From CALBGR01 sp964499935 (GTDB lineage: Bacteria; Patescibacteriota; Saccharimonadia; Saccharimonadales; UBA4665): a stretch of DNA of 64,000 nt. Location: positions 12,147 to 76,146 of the forward strand of contig CAZCMS010000002.1 in the NCBI GenBank assembly GCA_964499935.1. Reading direction: 5' to 3'. Positions 16,600 to 25,454 of this stretch are shown here, piece after piece. How positions within the stretch are numbered: the stretch's first letter is position 1; every line of letters begins with the position of its first letter. The position numbers and the translations under genes were made by a program. The notes under the pieces are model-generated. The model was not told the DNA's origin and did no database searches. It was given only the letters and a program-made list of their open reading frames with translations.

Positions 16600-19417
16600 T
16601 GTAACGGACCAACTTAATGTTGATCATGCGGAAGTCGCGCGGTACGGTCCCCTTGATCGCATACAGCGCCTTCAACGCACGACCACGGTTAATGATCGGC
16701 TTGGCAATGGTCTCGTAATCAAAACGATTGACCTTGGCGTAAATGTTATCGGTGTCGTCCGCCAGATGAAGGCCGAGCGAAAGGTGCGGGCCATTGTATT
16801 TATAGCCGCGCTTCATCACGTTGATTTCTTCGTTTTCGTCTTTAGGGTTGATCTTCGCCATAACGACGAATACAAGGACGTCATATTCTTCCCCGGTTAC
16901 TTGAACATCAATGAGGCGCGTTGGCGGAGTGTTGATGTTCCGTTCGCGAGGGTCAGGCATAACCCTCCGAAATGCGTCTGCAATTGGAGATAGGCTATCG
17001 ATCTTAGTTGTCGGATTACTAAGCAGCTTAGCCGCACGGCTGCTCAAAGGCAAGCCCATTGCGCGTGCTGTCATAATCTCCTGAACAATTTTTGGACCAA
17101 TTCCCTTAACGTTTTGAACCGGTCCTACCAGCAACCGCTCACCGTCAATGGTCGCCACGCGCCACTTGTCCGTCGAGTGTTCAGGATGGACGGAAATATA
17201 CCGGACACCTTCGTCCAGCATCTCACGGAGTGTTGCAAGCTGGCTTTCGATTTTGTCCTTGTGGGTAAGCGTCGCAGCTGCGAACTCCAAGGGGTAATGC
17301 GCTTTAAGGTATGCGCACTGATACGAGATGATACCATAAGCGACCGCGTGGGATTTATTGAAGCACCATGCCCCGAAGGCGCAGAGACTATCCCAAACTT
17401 CGTAGGCAATCTCCGGCGGAACTCCCTTTTGCGCACACTCAGCTTTGAAAGGATCGCCAAATCGGTCAAAGTATTCTCGGCCCAAGCTCTTCGACATGGC
17501 TTTGCGTAGATTAGATGTGTCCTCCCAAGAAAGACCACCGACCTCGCGTACAATAGACATGATCTGTTCTTGATAAACCACGACCCCAAAGGTGTCAAGG
17601 AGGTAGGGCTCGAAAACGGGATGAGCGATCTTGACTTCTTCCTGCTTGTTCTTGCGCTTGAGCCATCGTGCCGTCGAGCCGGATGAAAGAGGTCCGGGAC
17701 GCGCGAGCGCGGTGAGACTAACAATGTCGTCAAGGCAGGTGACGTTGATTTCTTTGGCCACTCGTTGAAGCGCAGCGCCTTCAAATTGGAATATCCCCGA
17801 ATACTTTCGGTCATTTAGCACCTGAAACGCTTGAGGATCGTCCAGCGGGATTGTGTCAAGCCAACTATGAGGCTTGTCAATCATTGCTAGGCAATCCTCG
17901 AAAATGGAGAGCTGCGTCAGACCGAGCGCGTCGATCTTAAGCAAGTTGAGGTCTTCTGCATCCTTCTTGTTGCAGTACGTGCCGCCTGTCATGCTATCGA
18001 CCGCCACGTACTCCTTGATTGGGAGCTCGGTCACGATGACGCCTGCCGCGTGCTGCGACTTGTTGGCCGGGTGGCCTTCCATCCGGGTGCAGATGGACAT
18101 TTCCGGATATTCCTGCATAAGGCGCTGCCCGGCAGGAGTAAGATTGAACGTGTCTTCAATGGCACGCAAAGCACGCGCGTCACCTGAGGAGGTTTCAATC
18201 ATACTTTCCAGAACTGGCGTGGTCTTCCAGCCCGGCACGTTGAGCGATGCAGCCGCTTCCTTAATAACAGACTTCGGCTTGTATAGAGACACAGTCCCTA
18301 GACGCGCGGTACGTTCCTTGCCATACAGTTCTTCCATATGCGTGAATACCATATGGCGCTTCTGGTCCGAGAAGTCGATGTCGATATCCGGCAGGTCGAG
18401 GCGGTTGATGTCGATAAAGCGCTCGAAGAGCAGGCTGTATGGTATAGGATCGACCATAGTGATCCCCAAGAGGTAGCACACCAGACTGCCAGATGAAGAG
18501 CCTCGTCCAGGGCCGACCATCATATGTTGCTTGGACCATTGGATCATCTCCGAAACGATATAGAAATAGTCACCGAAACCCTTCTCTTCGATCAGCCCAA
18601 GCTCGCGGTCAAGGCGTGCAGCGTAGACTTCATCCGTAAGGTCGCACCCAACGCGCGCCGCTCCTTCAACGCAGAGTTCACGGAGTGTCTTTTCTTTGAC
18701 AGGGGAGAGCAGAGTACCGATTGGGAGGTCGGCGCTACAACCTTCAACGACGGTCTTGACGCCGCGCCATGCATTAGCAATGTCTGCTTCCGTAGCCTGA
18801 GACTTGGCAATGGCCAAGCGCCATTGGTACGGATCGAGAATATACTGCGCATAGCTCTGCGTAGATTTATTTCTTCCCATAAGAGTTTCGTATAGGAACC
18901 GGTCGCCGTCATTCGTGTAGCGGTTCTCGCTGCTGGCAATGAGCTGGAACCCGCGCTCCTTGGCCGCACGCAGATAGCCGGGATAGACGGCCGGAGAAAG
19001 CGCGACGAATACGTGGTCGGCCGGAACGAGATGCTCGAAATTGGCCCGATGCCCGGCAATGATATAAACGCCCTTGGCATTGTTGACCTGCTCGTAGGTG
19101 AGCAATGGCGTATAACGAAACTGATTTGTTGCAAGCTCAATGAGGTCGTGGATCGCCGAAACCTTTTCCCGCGCATAGAACGTAAACTCGCAAGTTGCGG
19201 GCTTCTTATCATGGATGCCTGTTGTGACATTGATCGTCACTCCGTAGATCGGCTTAAGCTCCTTCTTCTTGGCGAGCTTCTTCCACTGAACAAAGCCGAA
19301 AGTTGAACAAAAGTCGGAAATGGGAGCGGCGGGATAGCCGCACTCCACGAGCCGATCCATCACTTCGTTGATGTGGCCGACCGAGTGGTTGTATGAATAT
19401 CCCGTCATTACCTTCAT
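16421..19417 (-). CDS. DNA polymerase III alpha subunit-like replicative polymerase
   Basis: 998 aa from the ATG at 19417, which overlaps the preceding stop (ATGA). C-family polymerase signatures are clear: 'MVGPGRGSSSGSLVCYLLGI', 'FERFIDINRLDLPDIDIDF' with the PDIDIDF catalytic Asp pair, and the later 'YQEQIMSIVREVGGLSWEDTSNLRKAMSKS' and 'FNKSHAVAYGIISYQCAYLKAHYP' blocks. The N-terminal PHP domain looks degenerate (TGYSYNHSVGHINEV rather than the usual HxH pattern), so proofreading probably falls to the separate exonuclease nearby. The last 45 residues are a Ser/Gly/Ala-rich tail. Confidence 0.9.
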   Translation of the reverse strand: MKVMTGYSYNHSVGHINEVMDRLVECGYPAAPISDFCSTFGFVQWKKLAKKKELKPIYGVTINVTTGIHDKKPATCEFTFYAREKVSAIHDLIELATNQFRYTPLLTYEQVNNAKGVYIIAGHRANFEHLVPADHVFVALSPAVYPGYLRAAKERGFQLIASSENRYTNDGDRFLYETLMGRNKSTQSYAQYILDPYQWRLAIAKSQATEADIANAWRGVKTVVEGCSADLPIGTLLSPVKEKTLRELCVEGAARVGCDLTDEVYAARLDRELGLIEEKGFGDYFYIVSEMIQWSKQHMMVGPGRGSSSGSLVCYLLGITMVDPIPYSLLFERFIDINRLDLPDIDIDFSDQKRHMVFTHMEELYGKERTARLGTVSLYKPKSVIKEAAASLNVPGWKTTPVLESMIETSSGDARALRAIEDTFNLTPAGQRLMQEYPEMSICTRMEGHPANKSQHAAGVIVTELPIKEYVAVDSMTGGTYCNKKDAEDLNLLKIDALGLTQLSIFEDCLAMIDKPHSWLDTIPLDDPQAFQVLNDRKYSGIFQFEGAALQRVAKEINVTCLDDIVSLTALARPGPLSSGSTARWLKRKNKQEEVKIAHPVFEPYLLDTFGVVVYQEQIMSIVREVGGLSWEDTSNLRKAMSKSLGREYFDRFGDPFKAECAQKGVPPEIAYEVWDSLCAFGAWCFNKSHAVAYGIISYQCAYLKAHYPLEFAAATLTHKDKIESQLATLREMLDEGVRYISVHPEHSTDKWRVATIDGERLLVGPVQNVKGIGPKIVQEIMTARAMGLPLSSRAAKLLSNPTTKIDSLSPIADAFRRVMPDPRERNINTPPTRLIDVQVTGEEYDVLVFVVMAKINPKDENEEINVMKRGYKYNGPHLSLGLHLADDTDNIYAKVNRFDYETIAKPIINRGRALKALYAIKGTVPRDFRMINIKLVRYIGDIDPKHEDQASAEANASRANSGGSSTSYGSYSRANQLSSGSASASEPGSTSEVAAGA

Positions 19418-19827
19418 TGCGCTGGTTCCCACTTTGCGTTCAGTGTATTGATATATGCGTTGAGAGCCTGCATGTAGTTCTCAAGCAGATGGCCGGGCGT
19501 GGTCTCGTAAAGCCGATGGACCATGGCCTCCCGCCCACGGATGCGGTCCAGGGTCTCTTCGCTCAGCGGTATATAGCTGATCATAAAGCCGAGACCCTTC
19601 TTCTTATCGTTATTGCCGAGAGTGATCTGGGCCAAGTGCCGCGAGAATAATGCCGGGTAGCCAATGGCCTCTATCGACTTGCCGCCCCGCTGCACCATTT
19701 CTGACATGTGCTGGCTGTCGACCAGAAAGATATGCGTCTTGGGGCCACCGTTTTCGAACAGCTCCAAGCATTTGGTGATAGTCTGCATGTGCAGGTTTGG
19801 TCCCTGCTTCCTCCGTGTGCCGATCAT
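19414..19827 (-). CDS. Unknown protein between exonuclease and polymerase
   Basis: 137 aa, overlapping both neighbours by four bases, so tightly coupled to the replication genes. Segments such as 'GGPKTHIFLVDSQHMSEMVQRGGKSIEAIGYPALFSRHLAQITLGNNDKKKGLGFMIS' suggest an alpha/beta fold. No motif identifies a function. Its place between exonuclease and polymerase suggests a replication accessory role, by inference only. Confidence 0.6.
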   Translation of the reverse strand: MIGTRRKQGPNLHMQTITKCLELFENGGPKTHIFLVDSQHMSEMVQRGGKSIEAIGYPALFSRHLAQITLGNNDKKKGLGFMISYIPLSEETLDRIRGREAMVHRLYETTPGHLLENYMQALNAYINTLNAKWEPAQ

Positions 19828-20375
19828 AGTATTCCCCTATTGACAAGTTCAATGTAGCATTTGGCGAGAGCTCTTGTGTCCGGCTCCGCTCTGTGATGGT
19901 CCGAGAAGTCAAAGCCGAACAACTCGGTGTGAAGTGCCCCAAGGTTTAGGCGGTATCCCTTGAGCCACTCGGTGCCCTCGATCGTGCAGATTACCTCCGG
20001 CCAATCGATGGACATTTCAACCCGCTTCATGTCGAAGTTGGTCATGTCAACGTCGTAGCCCGCATTATGGGCCACGACGCGATCGTGCTGCTCGATGAAC
20101 TCCTTCACGCGCGGCGCAAAGTGCCGGAACTCAGGGACGTTGGTCAGCATGTCGGCAGTGATGCCGGTAATGCGGGTCGTCTCTGGCCCAATGACAAATG
20201 GCGGTCGGCAAAGGAAGCTCAGCGTTGGGGCAGTATCAAGATAGCCATCTTCGTTCATGCGGTCATGGTCAACCGTAATCCCAAAGAATTCAATGATGTA
20301 AGGCTGGTTCTTGAGCGGACGACCAATGTTATCGATAAGATTGGTCGTTTCCGTATCCCACACGAACGCTTTCAT
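19824..20375 (-). CDS. DnaQ-like 3'-5' exonuclease (DEDDh)
   Basis: 183 aa. Exo I: FVWDTETTNL (Asp7, Glu9). Exo II: VVAHNAGYDVDM. Exo III: HHRAEPDTRALAKCY with His, then Asp four residues later (DEDDh type). A domain of this size is the proofreading exonuclease; lying two genes from a DnaE-type polymerase with a degenerate PHP domain, it is the natural epsilon-like partner. Confidence 0.85.
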   Translation of the reverse strand: MKAFVWDTETTNLIDNIGRPLKNQPYIIEFFGITVDHDRMNEDGYLDTAPTLSFLCRPPFVIGPETTRITGITADMLTNVPEFRHFAPRVKEFIEQHDRVVAHNAGYDVDMTNFDMKRVEMSIDWPEVICTIEGTEWLKGYRLNLGALHTELFGFDFSDHHRAEPDTRALAKCYIELVNRGIL

Positions 20376-20917
20376 TAAAGCACCTTGGGCGGCGTCTTTG
20401 CTTCCGGCAAATCGCCCTCTGCTACGACTGGCGCTGGCGGCTCCTCAGCTACCGGTTGCAGGTTGCCGCCTTGCGTGGTGAGCGCCAGCTCGCTATCATC
20501 AAAGACGACTGGCTTGGTAGGTACGGCGGGTGCATCAGGGAAGGTCCATGCGCCAATTTCGATGCTTGCCGGGCCGGTAAGCTCCGGCTCGCCGTCTGCG
20601 ATAACACCGTAGGCCATGGCTTCCTGCTCGATCGCGTCCAGCTCCTTGAGCATGGCGGCATAAACGATCATATCGTCAATGCTGTCAACGTGCCCGCCAC
20701 GCTGGAAGTTTTCTGCATAGCGGGTAATCTTGGCGATGACCTGCGTGAACACGCCGAAGCGATTATGATCGTGGATATCATGCAGTTCGATCCCGGTCGG
20801 GAACAGCGCCTCCATGACGGCACCATGGCGCTTGTAGTTGTCGCCATATATCTTGTTGCGCTCTTCATAGATAGCGGCCTTAGCCCGGAGATCATCCGGA
20901 ACAGAGGTAACGGTCAT
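20375..20917 (-). CDS. MazG-related DUF6378-type protein
   Basis: 180 aa from the ATG at 20917, preceded by GGAG. Residues 8-95 (AIYEERNKIYGDNYKRHGAVMEALF..., ITRYAENFQRGGHVDSIDDMIVYAAML) match the all-alpha family often found in phages and related to MazG nucleotide pyrophosphohydrolases. The C-terminal 80 residues are Pro/Ala/Glu-rich and probably disordered. Likely nucleotide-pool role, consistent with the genes around it. Confidence 0.65.
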   Translation of the reverse strand: MTVTSVPDDLRAKAAIYEERNKIYGDNYKRHGAVMEALFPTGIELHDIHDHNRFGVFTQVIAKITRYAENFQRGGHVDSIDDMIVYAAMLKELDAIEQEAMAYGVIADGEPELTGPASIEIGAWTFPDAPAVPTKPVVFDDSELALTTQGGNLQPVAEEPPAPVVAEGDLPEAKTPPKVL

Positions 20918-21363
20918 GACAAAACTCCATTGCGGATTTGCCAGCATTCAATGCCAGCGTTGCGATAAGCCTCGACCACGTCATCGCGGTGTTCGAGAAC
21001 GAGGAAATGTTGACCGTCGCAATAGTTGCGCCGTATCTCTTCGAAGTAGCCCATTTTCAGAATGGGTTCCTTGGTCTTGGGGATGTCATACTTGTCACGA
21101 AACATAACCCAATCAGGGTAAATCTCATGCTTCGACAACCATGCGTTTGTCTGAAATTCCCAACGCTGGTAACGCACGGTCGTAATGACGAACCGGTAGT
21201 TGCCATGCAGCATCAGATTGACGGCCTCGACGGTCCCTGCGTAGGGCACGTCGTCAACACATGCGGCCTCATAGTCATCCCATTGACCGGCCCTGAACAA
21301 ATGCTGGCGGTGAGAATTGTCCGCCAGCACGCCCTCCAGACTTGCGATAACGACGAGGCTCAT
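20914..21363 (-). CDS. HAD-superfamily phosphatase-like protein with altered motif I
   Basis: 149 aa from the ATG at 21363. It resembles the phosphatase half of T4-type polynucleotide kinase: GTVEAVNLML, FVITTVRYQRWEFQTNAWLSKH, PDWVMFR, and a final 'LVLEHRDDVVEAYRNAGIECWQ'. Motif I, normally DxDGTLAD, reads SLEGVLAD, so the nucleophilic Asp is Ser and the general acid is Glu. It may be inactive, bind nucleotides, or use altered chemistry. Confidence 0.65.
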   Translation of the reverse strand: MSLVVIASLEGVLADNSHRQHLFRAGQWDDYEAACVDDVPYAGTVEAVNLMLHGNYRFVITTVRYQRWEFQTNAWLSKHEIYPDWVMFRDKYDIPKTKEPILKMGYFEEIRRNYCDGQHFLVLEHRDDVVEAYRNAGIECWQIRNGVLS

Positions 21364-21923
21364 TCCGTCGTCTCCAAATGTTGCCCGGAGCGCTTGCCCA
21401 TGATCTCTCCGAACCACATTCCCCAACCGAACATCGTAACCTTGGGGTCGTGGTGCGCTTCTCTCAGAGCAGTGATGCAGGTGTTGAAGCCTGCAATCAT
21501 GTCAGTGATAGTAGGGAAGTGCAGGTCGGTCGCCTGCGACAACATGACGTTGGCACCATGGCCAAAGCCGCTAAACGTGATGATAGGGCCGGACCAGATA
21601 TCTTCCTGATCCTGCCAACGGCGCTGAGCCGACATATAGCCTAGCTCATATGAAGTGCCCGTGTCGCGGTCGTCGATGCAGGCGATAATGCCGAAGCTGT
21701 CCTCCATCGCGTCGATGTTGCGACGGTAGACTTCCGCAGCCCATTCGCCACGGCTACCGGGGTCCATGTCGACCAGCACCGGGCTGAGGTCGCGCGGGTC
21801 ACAGATCACCAAGCCGAAGGTCTGGAGGACTTCCTTGGCGCTATCCATGGTGGCTTTCTGCTGATCGTTAAAGAACGGACCAGCAAGGTAAAAATCGTAC
21901 TTCGCTTCTGATACAGCGCCCAT
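21360..21923 (-). CDS. Nucleoside 2-deoxyribosyltransferase-like protein
   Basis: 187 aa. Family signatures: an N-terminal FYLAGPFF strand, 'AAEVYRRNIDAMEDSFGIIACIDDRDTGTSYELGYMSA' with the Asp-Gly-Thr and Glu-Leu-Gly active-site region, and 'GPIITFSGFG'. These enzymes exchange or hydrolyse deoxyribonucleoside bases. It sits among nucleotide-metabolism genes of the leftward operon; a second relative is encoded at 33494. Confidence 0.75.
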   Translation of the reverse strand: MGAVSEAKYDFYLAGPFFNDQQKATMDSAKEVLQTFGLVICDPRDLSPVLVDMDPGSRGEWAAEVYRRNIDAMEDSFGIIACIDDRDTGTSYELGYMSAQRRWQDQEDIWSGPIITFSGFGHGANVMLSQATDLHFPTITDMIAGFNTCITALREAHHDPKVTMFGWGMWFGEIMGKRSGQHLETTE

Positions 21924-21926
21924 GGC

Positions 21927-23063
21927 TCATGCTCCTTGGTCCGGCGTGTAAGTCATGTACGTCTGCTGCCAGAACGCTTGCGTCAATGGCCGATGCTGCA
22001 TGTACTTGACAATCTCGATCCGCTGTTCAGCGGTAGGTGCGATATGCTGCTGGCCGAGCCAAATGGGGCACGGCGGAGCCGGGTCTTTGCCTTCGTGCCG
22101 TAATAGATTGTCTCGACCTACAGGGCATTCAAGGCAGGTGTCACACGGCAACGGCACGCGATCTTCTTCAAAATAGCCGCCGTTCAGCACGTCATTGATT
22201 TTCTGGACGACAGGTGCCCAAAGGTCCTCCTGAGCGATCCAGCAATTGCGTTTGCGCACCATGGCGAGCGCGGTCTCCCGCGTCATCATTATTTGCCCTT
22301 CGACCTTGGCCAGCAGTGGGCTGAGCATGTGCACGTAATCAAGATATTTGATTAGCGTGTCGCAATACATGATTGGTCTATGGCGGATGATCTGAGCGCG
22401 CAATGCGATTGGGATTTCACCGGTATCGACAATGATGAAGTGCCCCACGTCCATGTCGCCTGAAGGCGTCGTGAACAGCGGTAACAAATCGACCATCCGG
22501 TAGGTATCGACCGGAATTTCACCATAAGGCGTCATCCGCACGACCGAGTACAATGCCGAAGCCATTTCGTCCAGCATTAACTGGACCGGGTCGCCACTGA
22601 AACGTTGCCGGGCCTGATGGTGCAGCGCGTTGATAAAGCGCAGCATGGTACGAGCCGAAAGCTTGACCGTGAAGCCGGTCATGTAGCAAAGCGGCAGTTC
22701 CAGCCGGAAGTGGTCCTGCGGCGAAGTCTTGCGGCGCTCCAGCATATGCTCATGGGCAGCGACAACAAACTTGTCGTCAGCCCATAGATAGTGCACGGGC
22801 CAATCGTCGAGGTTATCAACCCGACTGGTCCTGGCCCAAGCGACATGGTCCCGCTGCGTGAAGAACATTTCCCGAATGATGATCGGGCAACGTACTTCAA
22901 CGATGAAGTCTTCCAGCTCGTTAACAGGTACGTCGACTTTGAGTACGTCTTCGACCATTACCATTGTTTCGTTGGGGCGCGAGTGTCCCCAAGCCCGAGC
23001 AGCAATCAGCCCATCCGGAATGCGGATAGGCGTGACAGTGATATGTTCTCCTAGAACGGCCAT
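21927..23063 (-). CDS. ThyX-like (flavin-dependent thymidylate synthase family) protein, divergent
   Basis: 378 aa, much longer than the usual 220-250 aa. The region 'IIREMFFTQRDHVAWARTSRVDN' aligns with the ThyX motif (FxxRQxxRHRxxSxNE), but RHR is replaced by WAR. The later 'FTVKLSARTMLRFINALHHQARQRFSGDPVQLMLDEMASALYSVV' matches the ThyX C-terminal helix pair. The last 90 residues carry CDTCLECPVGR...PPCP, a cysteine cluster that could bind Fe-S or zinc. It may make dTMP or a modified pyrimidine. Confidence 0.6.
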   Translation of the reverse strand: MAVLGEHITVTPIRIPDGLIAARAWGHSRPNETMVMVEDVLKVDVPVNELEDFIVEVRCPIIIREMFFTQRDHVAWARTSRVDNLDDWPVHYLWADDKFVVAAHEHMLERRKTSPQDHFRLELPLCYMTGFTVKLSARTMLRFINALHHQARQRFSGDPVQLMLDEMASALYSVVRMTPYGEIPVDTYRMVDLLPLFTTPSGDMDVGHFIIVDTGEIPIALRAQIIRHRPIMYCDTLIKYLDYVHMLSPLLAKVEGQIMMTRETALAMVRKRNCWIAQEDLWAPVVQKINDVLNGGYFEEDRVPLPCDTCLECPVGRDNLLRHEGKDPAPPCPIWLGQQHIAPTAEQRIEIVKYMQHRPLTQAFWQQTYMTYTPDQGA

Positions 23064-23068
23064 TGTTG

Positions 23069-23716
23069 TTATAGTCCCCTGAAAAATGCACCAAAAGTGA
23101 GATCGCCACGACGAGCCTGCAATAGGACATCGTGCAGTTCAACCACGATTGGGTGCAGCGGCGATGCTTTCATGGCCAGCTCCAACCGGTGGATTTCTGT
23201 GGCGATTTCTTCCGACACGCGGATGAACGACTTGTTGCCATAAAAGACAACTTCTGTCATGGTCTTGTAGACAACAGCAGCCATGTCTGCAACCTTGAGG
23301 ATCAGTCCCTCGAAGCTGTCATCCTTGGCGTTCTCCCAATCGTAAGAGATGCTGATTTCCAGCAATTCTTCGATCTTGGCAATGGCGACCTTACCATAGT
23401 CGTCAATGCCTTCCTTGACGGCAACGCTGCAATACTTGGTCTTGCGTGAAACGTCGCCGGTAATCGTTTCCTCCAAGTCGTGCAGCGTGGCGCGCACCAG
23501 CAGCTTGCCAGTGTCAACACCATAGCCCTGCTCTAGCAGGCGGCGGGCAATCACGAGGCAGAAAATTACCGTGAAGCCGATATGCTCCAGAACACTTTCT
23601 TCCTTTACCATGAAATCCCGGGAGTAGCGCCGTACATTGCTGAGCTGCGCAATAATCTCCAACGCGTTCTGGACCGCCTTGCTTGGTAGCTTGTGCTTCT
23701 CCATGAGGCTCTGCAT
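23069..23716 (-). CDS. HD-domain phosphohydrolase (YfbR-like 5'-nucleotidase)
   Basis: 215 aa from the ATG at 23716. The HD metal-site pattern is visible: ESVLEHIGFTVIFCLVIARRL (His), RATLHDLEETITGD (His-Asp) and a later 'LILKVADMAAVVY' (Asp). This is the layout of YfbR-type deoxyribonucleoside 5'-monophosphatases. It follows the ThyX-like gene in nucleotide metabolism. Confidence 0.75.
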   Translation of the reverse strand: MQSLMEKHKLPSKAVQNALEIIAQLSNVRRYSRDFMVKEESVLEHIGFTVIFCLVIARRLLEQGYGVDTGKLLVRATLHDLEETITGDVSRKTKYCSVAVKEGIDDYGKVAIAKIEELLEISISYDWENAKDDSFEGLILKVADMAAVVYKTMTEVVFYGNKSFIRVSEEIATEIHRLELAMKASPLHPIVVELHDVLLQARRGDLTFGAFFRGL

Positions 23717-23717
23717 C

Positions 23718-24404
23718 TTACAGGTCCTCGATCTTGACGGCTTTGAGCTTCTTGCCGTCTTCCCCAAAGAACTCGAACTTGGCAATATCGCCGGTAGCGA
23801 GGCCGAGCTTGTGGAAGTCTGTTTCCTTGCCCTTCTTCAGGCGCTCACGCCCAAAGGCTTGCAGGGACTGCGCGTGCACAGTTTCTTTCAGGATCGGCTC
23901 AAGGTCCTCCGGCTCGTAGGTGCCGCCAGCGGCTTCCACGTCAGCCCGCATCTCCTTCTGGATTTGCTTGATGGTTTCGACCATGGTGCCCATGACCGCC
24001 TGCGCGACGTTATGCATGGACTTGGGGAAGTCGCACTCGACGGTAGCCTTGATGAGGTTGCCGCCGTCGATTTCCTGGAGGTACTGGATCGCTTGTTCGC
24101 GGTCAAATTCCTCCTTGGGTAGTGAGCCGGAAACGTACTGGTCAAGCTTAACCTTGATCCTGCCGTCAACGGTTTCGTATTTGCCGGTCTCGGAAGCCTT
24201 CATGATTTCCGGGAGTTCGTACTGCTTGATCCGATTGAAGCGGCCGATACGAACCTTAAGCAGTTCGACCATTTCTCGGATTTCTTCCTGCAAGCCGCCA
24301 GCCTCTTTGACCAGCTCTTTCAGGCGATCGAGCTTGTCGGAGGAGGCACGAGCGGCCTCCTCCTGCTCGACCTTGGCTGCGATTGCATCCATAAGGTCTG
24401 ACAT
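23718..24404 (-). CDS. Widespread phage replication-module protein of unknown function
   Basis: 228 aa. The N-terminal 90 residues are coiled coil (DKLDRLKELVKEAGGLQEEIREMVELL), then 'KLDQYVSGSLPKEE', 'GGNLIKATVECDF' and a C-terminal 'VHAQSLQAFGRERLKKGKETDFHKLGLATGDIAKFEFF'. This order (SGSLP..., GG.LIK..., H.QSL.AF.RERL) recurs in a common phage family near ssDNA-binding and recombination genes. Molecular function not known to me. Confidence 0.65.
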   Translation of the reverse strand: MSDLMDAIAAKVEQEEAARASSDKLDRLKELVKEAGGLQEEIREMVELLKVRIGRFNRIKQYELPEIMKASETGKYETVDGRIKVKLDQYVSGSLPKEEFDREQAIQYLQEIDGGNLIKATVECDFPKSMHNVAQAVMGTMVETIKQIQKEMRADVEAAGGTYEPEDLEPILKETVHAQSLQAFGRERLKKGKETDFHKLGLATGDIAKFEFFGEDGKKLKAVKIEDL

Positions 24405-24409
24405 AGCAG

Positions 24410-25246
24410 TTACATCTCCTGTCCGGTGTCGGCTTCGCCACGCTTGGAACGACCGCCGCCGCCACCTGCATGCTCTTCTTCGAGCGACGAAGTGTCAGCC
24501 TTGGCCTTGCCCTGCTCGACCAGTTCGCGGAGCGACATGGCCTTTTCGTAAAGGCGCTTCGCAGCCGCAGGATTTTCTGCCTCGTATTCAGGGATCGAGC
24601 GTGCGCGCTCGATGGTCCAGCCGATCCAGTTGCCCTTGGCATTGCTTTCCGGGACTGATCCCAGCTTGTACGCGCGATACCAAAGAGGTGCCTGGAAATA
24701 GCTGCCGTCCGGTCGTGCGATTTCCTCGGAGGTCGCCAGGGTCAGCATGTGCTTGCCCTTCTTGATCTGCGTGGAAGCGAACGAAATGAACGACGGGCGC
24801 AACTGCGCTTCGAGGTTCAGGCCGATGAACTGCTTGGTTTCGACGATGTAGTTGCCGTTCGGCAGGGCGTCTCGGCCCATGCTGTCCTGCTCGGTCTGCT
24901 CCATAATGTCGTCGGTTTCGAAGACATTCTGCAGCCCCTTGCCGCTGTCACGCGGTGCCCATTCCAGCCAAAGGTTCTGGAAGAAAACCGGCAAAAACCG
25001 GATGCCGTCCTTGAACACGTCACCAACGCCAGTGTCGATAATCTGTCCGGGGCGAAAAGCCTCGTTAAATTTCGCATGGCCCATGGTGCATTGGGGCGAA
25101 TTTGACTGAAGGATCGTGAGGCGTGGAATAAGGAGGTCGGAACTCTTGACCTCTTCCAGACCGGTCTTCCCTGTGTCAAACATGGACGCAGAGAACATCG
25201 TCGAAGGAACCGACGGTTCCTCAGTTTTTGCTACAGCTTTTGACAT
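24410..25246 (-). CDS. Putative ssDNA-binding-type replication protein (first gene of leftward operon)
   Basis: 278 aa. A beta-rich core (LLIPRLTILQSNSPQ, GIRFLPVFFQNLWLEW, NYIVETKQFIGLNLEA) is followed by a flexible Gly- and charge-rich tail (EEEHAGGGGGRSKRGEAD). First-gene position, the tail and the family partner downstream suggest a single-strand-binding or recombination-mediator role, but no diagnostic motif is visible. The start follows an ACAGGT box. Confidence 0.5.
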   Translation of the reverse strand: MSKAVAKTEEPSVPSTMFSASMFDTGKTGLEEVKSSDLLIPRLTILQSNSPQCTMGHAKFNEAFRPGQIIDTGVGDVFKDGIRFLPVFFQNLWLEWAPRDSGKGLQNVFETDDIMEQTEQDSMGRDALPNGNYIVETKQFIGLNLEAQLRPSFISFASTQIKKGKHMLTLATSEEIARPDGSYFQAPLWYRAYKLGSVPESNAKGNWIGWTIERARSIPEYEAENPAAAKRLYEKAMSLRELVEQGKAKADTSSLEEEHAGGGGGRSKRGEADTGQEM

Positions 25247-25309
25247 TGTTTACCTGTTGAAGGAGCGCTTGAAAACGGCCAATCCGTTCACATTTTGGCT
25301 CAATTACCA

Positions 25310-25337
25310 TGTTTAACGGTTTGCACGCCGGGCGCAA
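25310..25337 (-). promoter_or_regulatory. Predicted promoter for the leftward operon
   Basis: On the minus strand: TTGCGC (25332-25337), 16-bp spacer, TAAACA (25310-25315). Predicted start about 60 nt upstream of the ATG at 25246. The 16-bp spacing is the same as in the rightward early promoters of this phage. Confidence 0.5.
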
Positions 25338-25391
25338 CTTTAAAAACTTTTATTTTTTTAAGACATTGTTTTTGTTGCGAAATTTTGTGTA

Positions 25392-25410
25392 TAAAGTACC
25401 TTGCACTTTA
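25392..25410. promoter_or_regulatory. Palindromic operator, copy 1
   Basis: TAAAGTAC-CTT-GCACTTTA, half-sites matching at 7 of 8 positions. It lies in the divergent control region, overlaps a possible rightward -10 (TATAAA, 25390-25395) and ends 44 bp before the first rightward gene. One of five copies of the element (others at 28744, 35840, 48749, 50255). Confidence 0.65.
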
Positions 25411-25454
25411 ATTTGCCATGTGGCAGTTTAGGCCACGGTTAGGGAGTTAATTGC

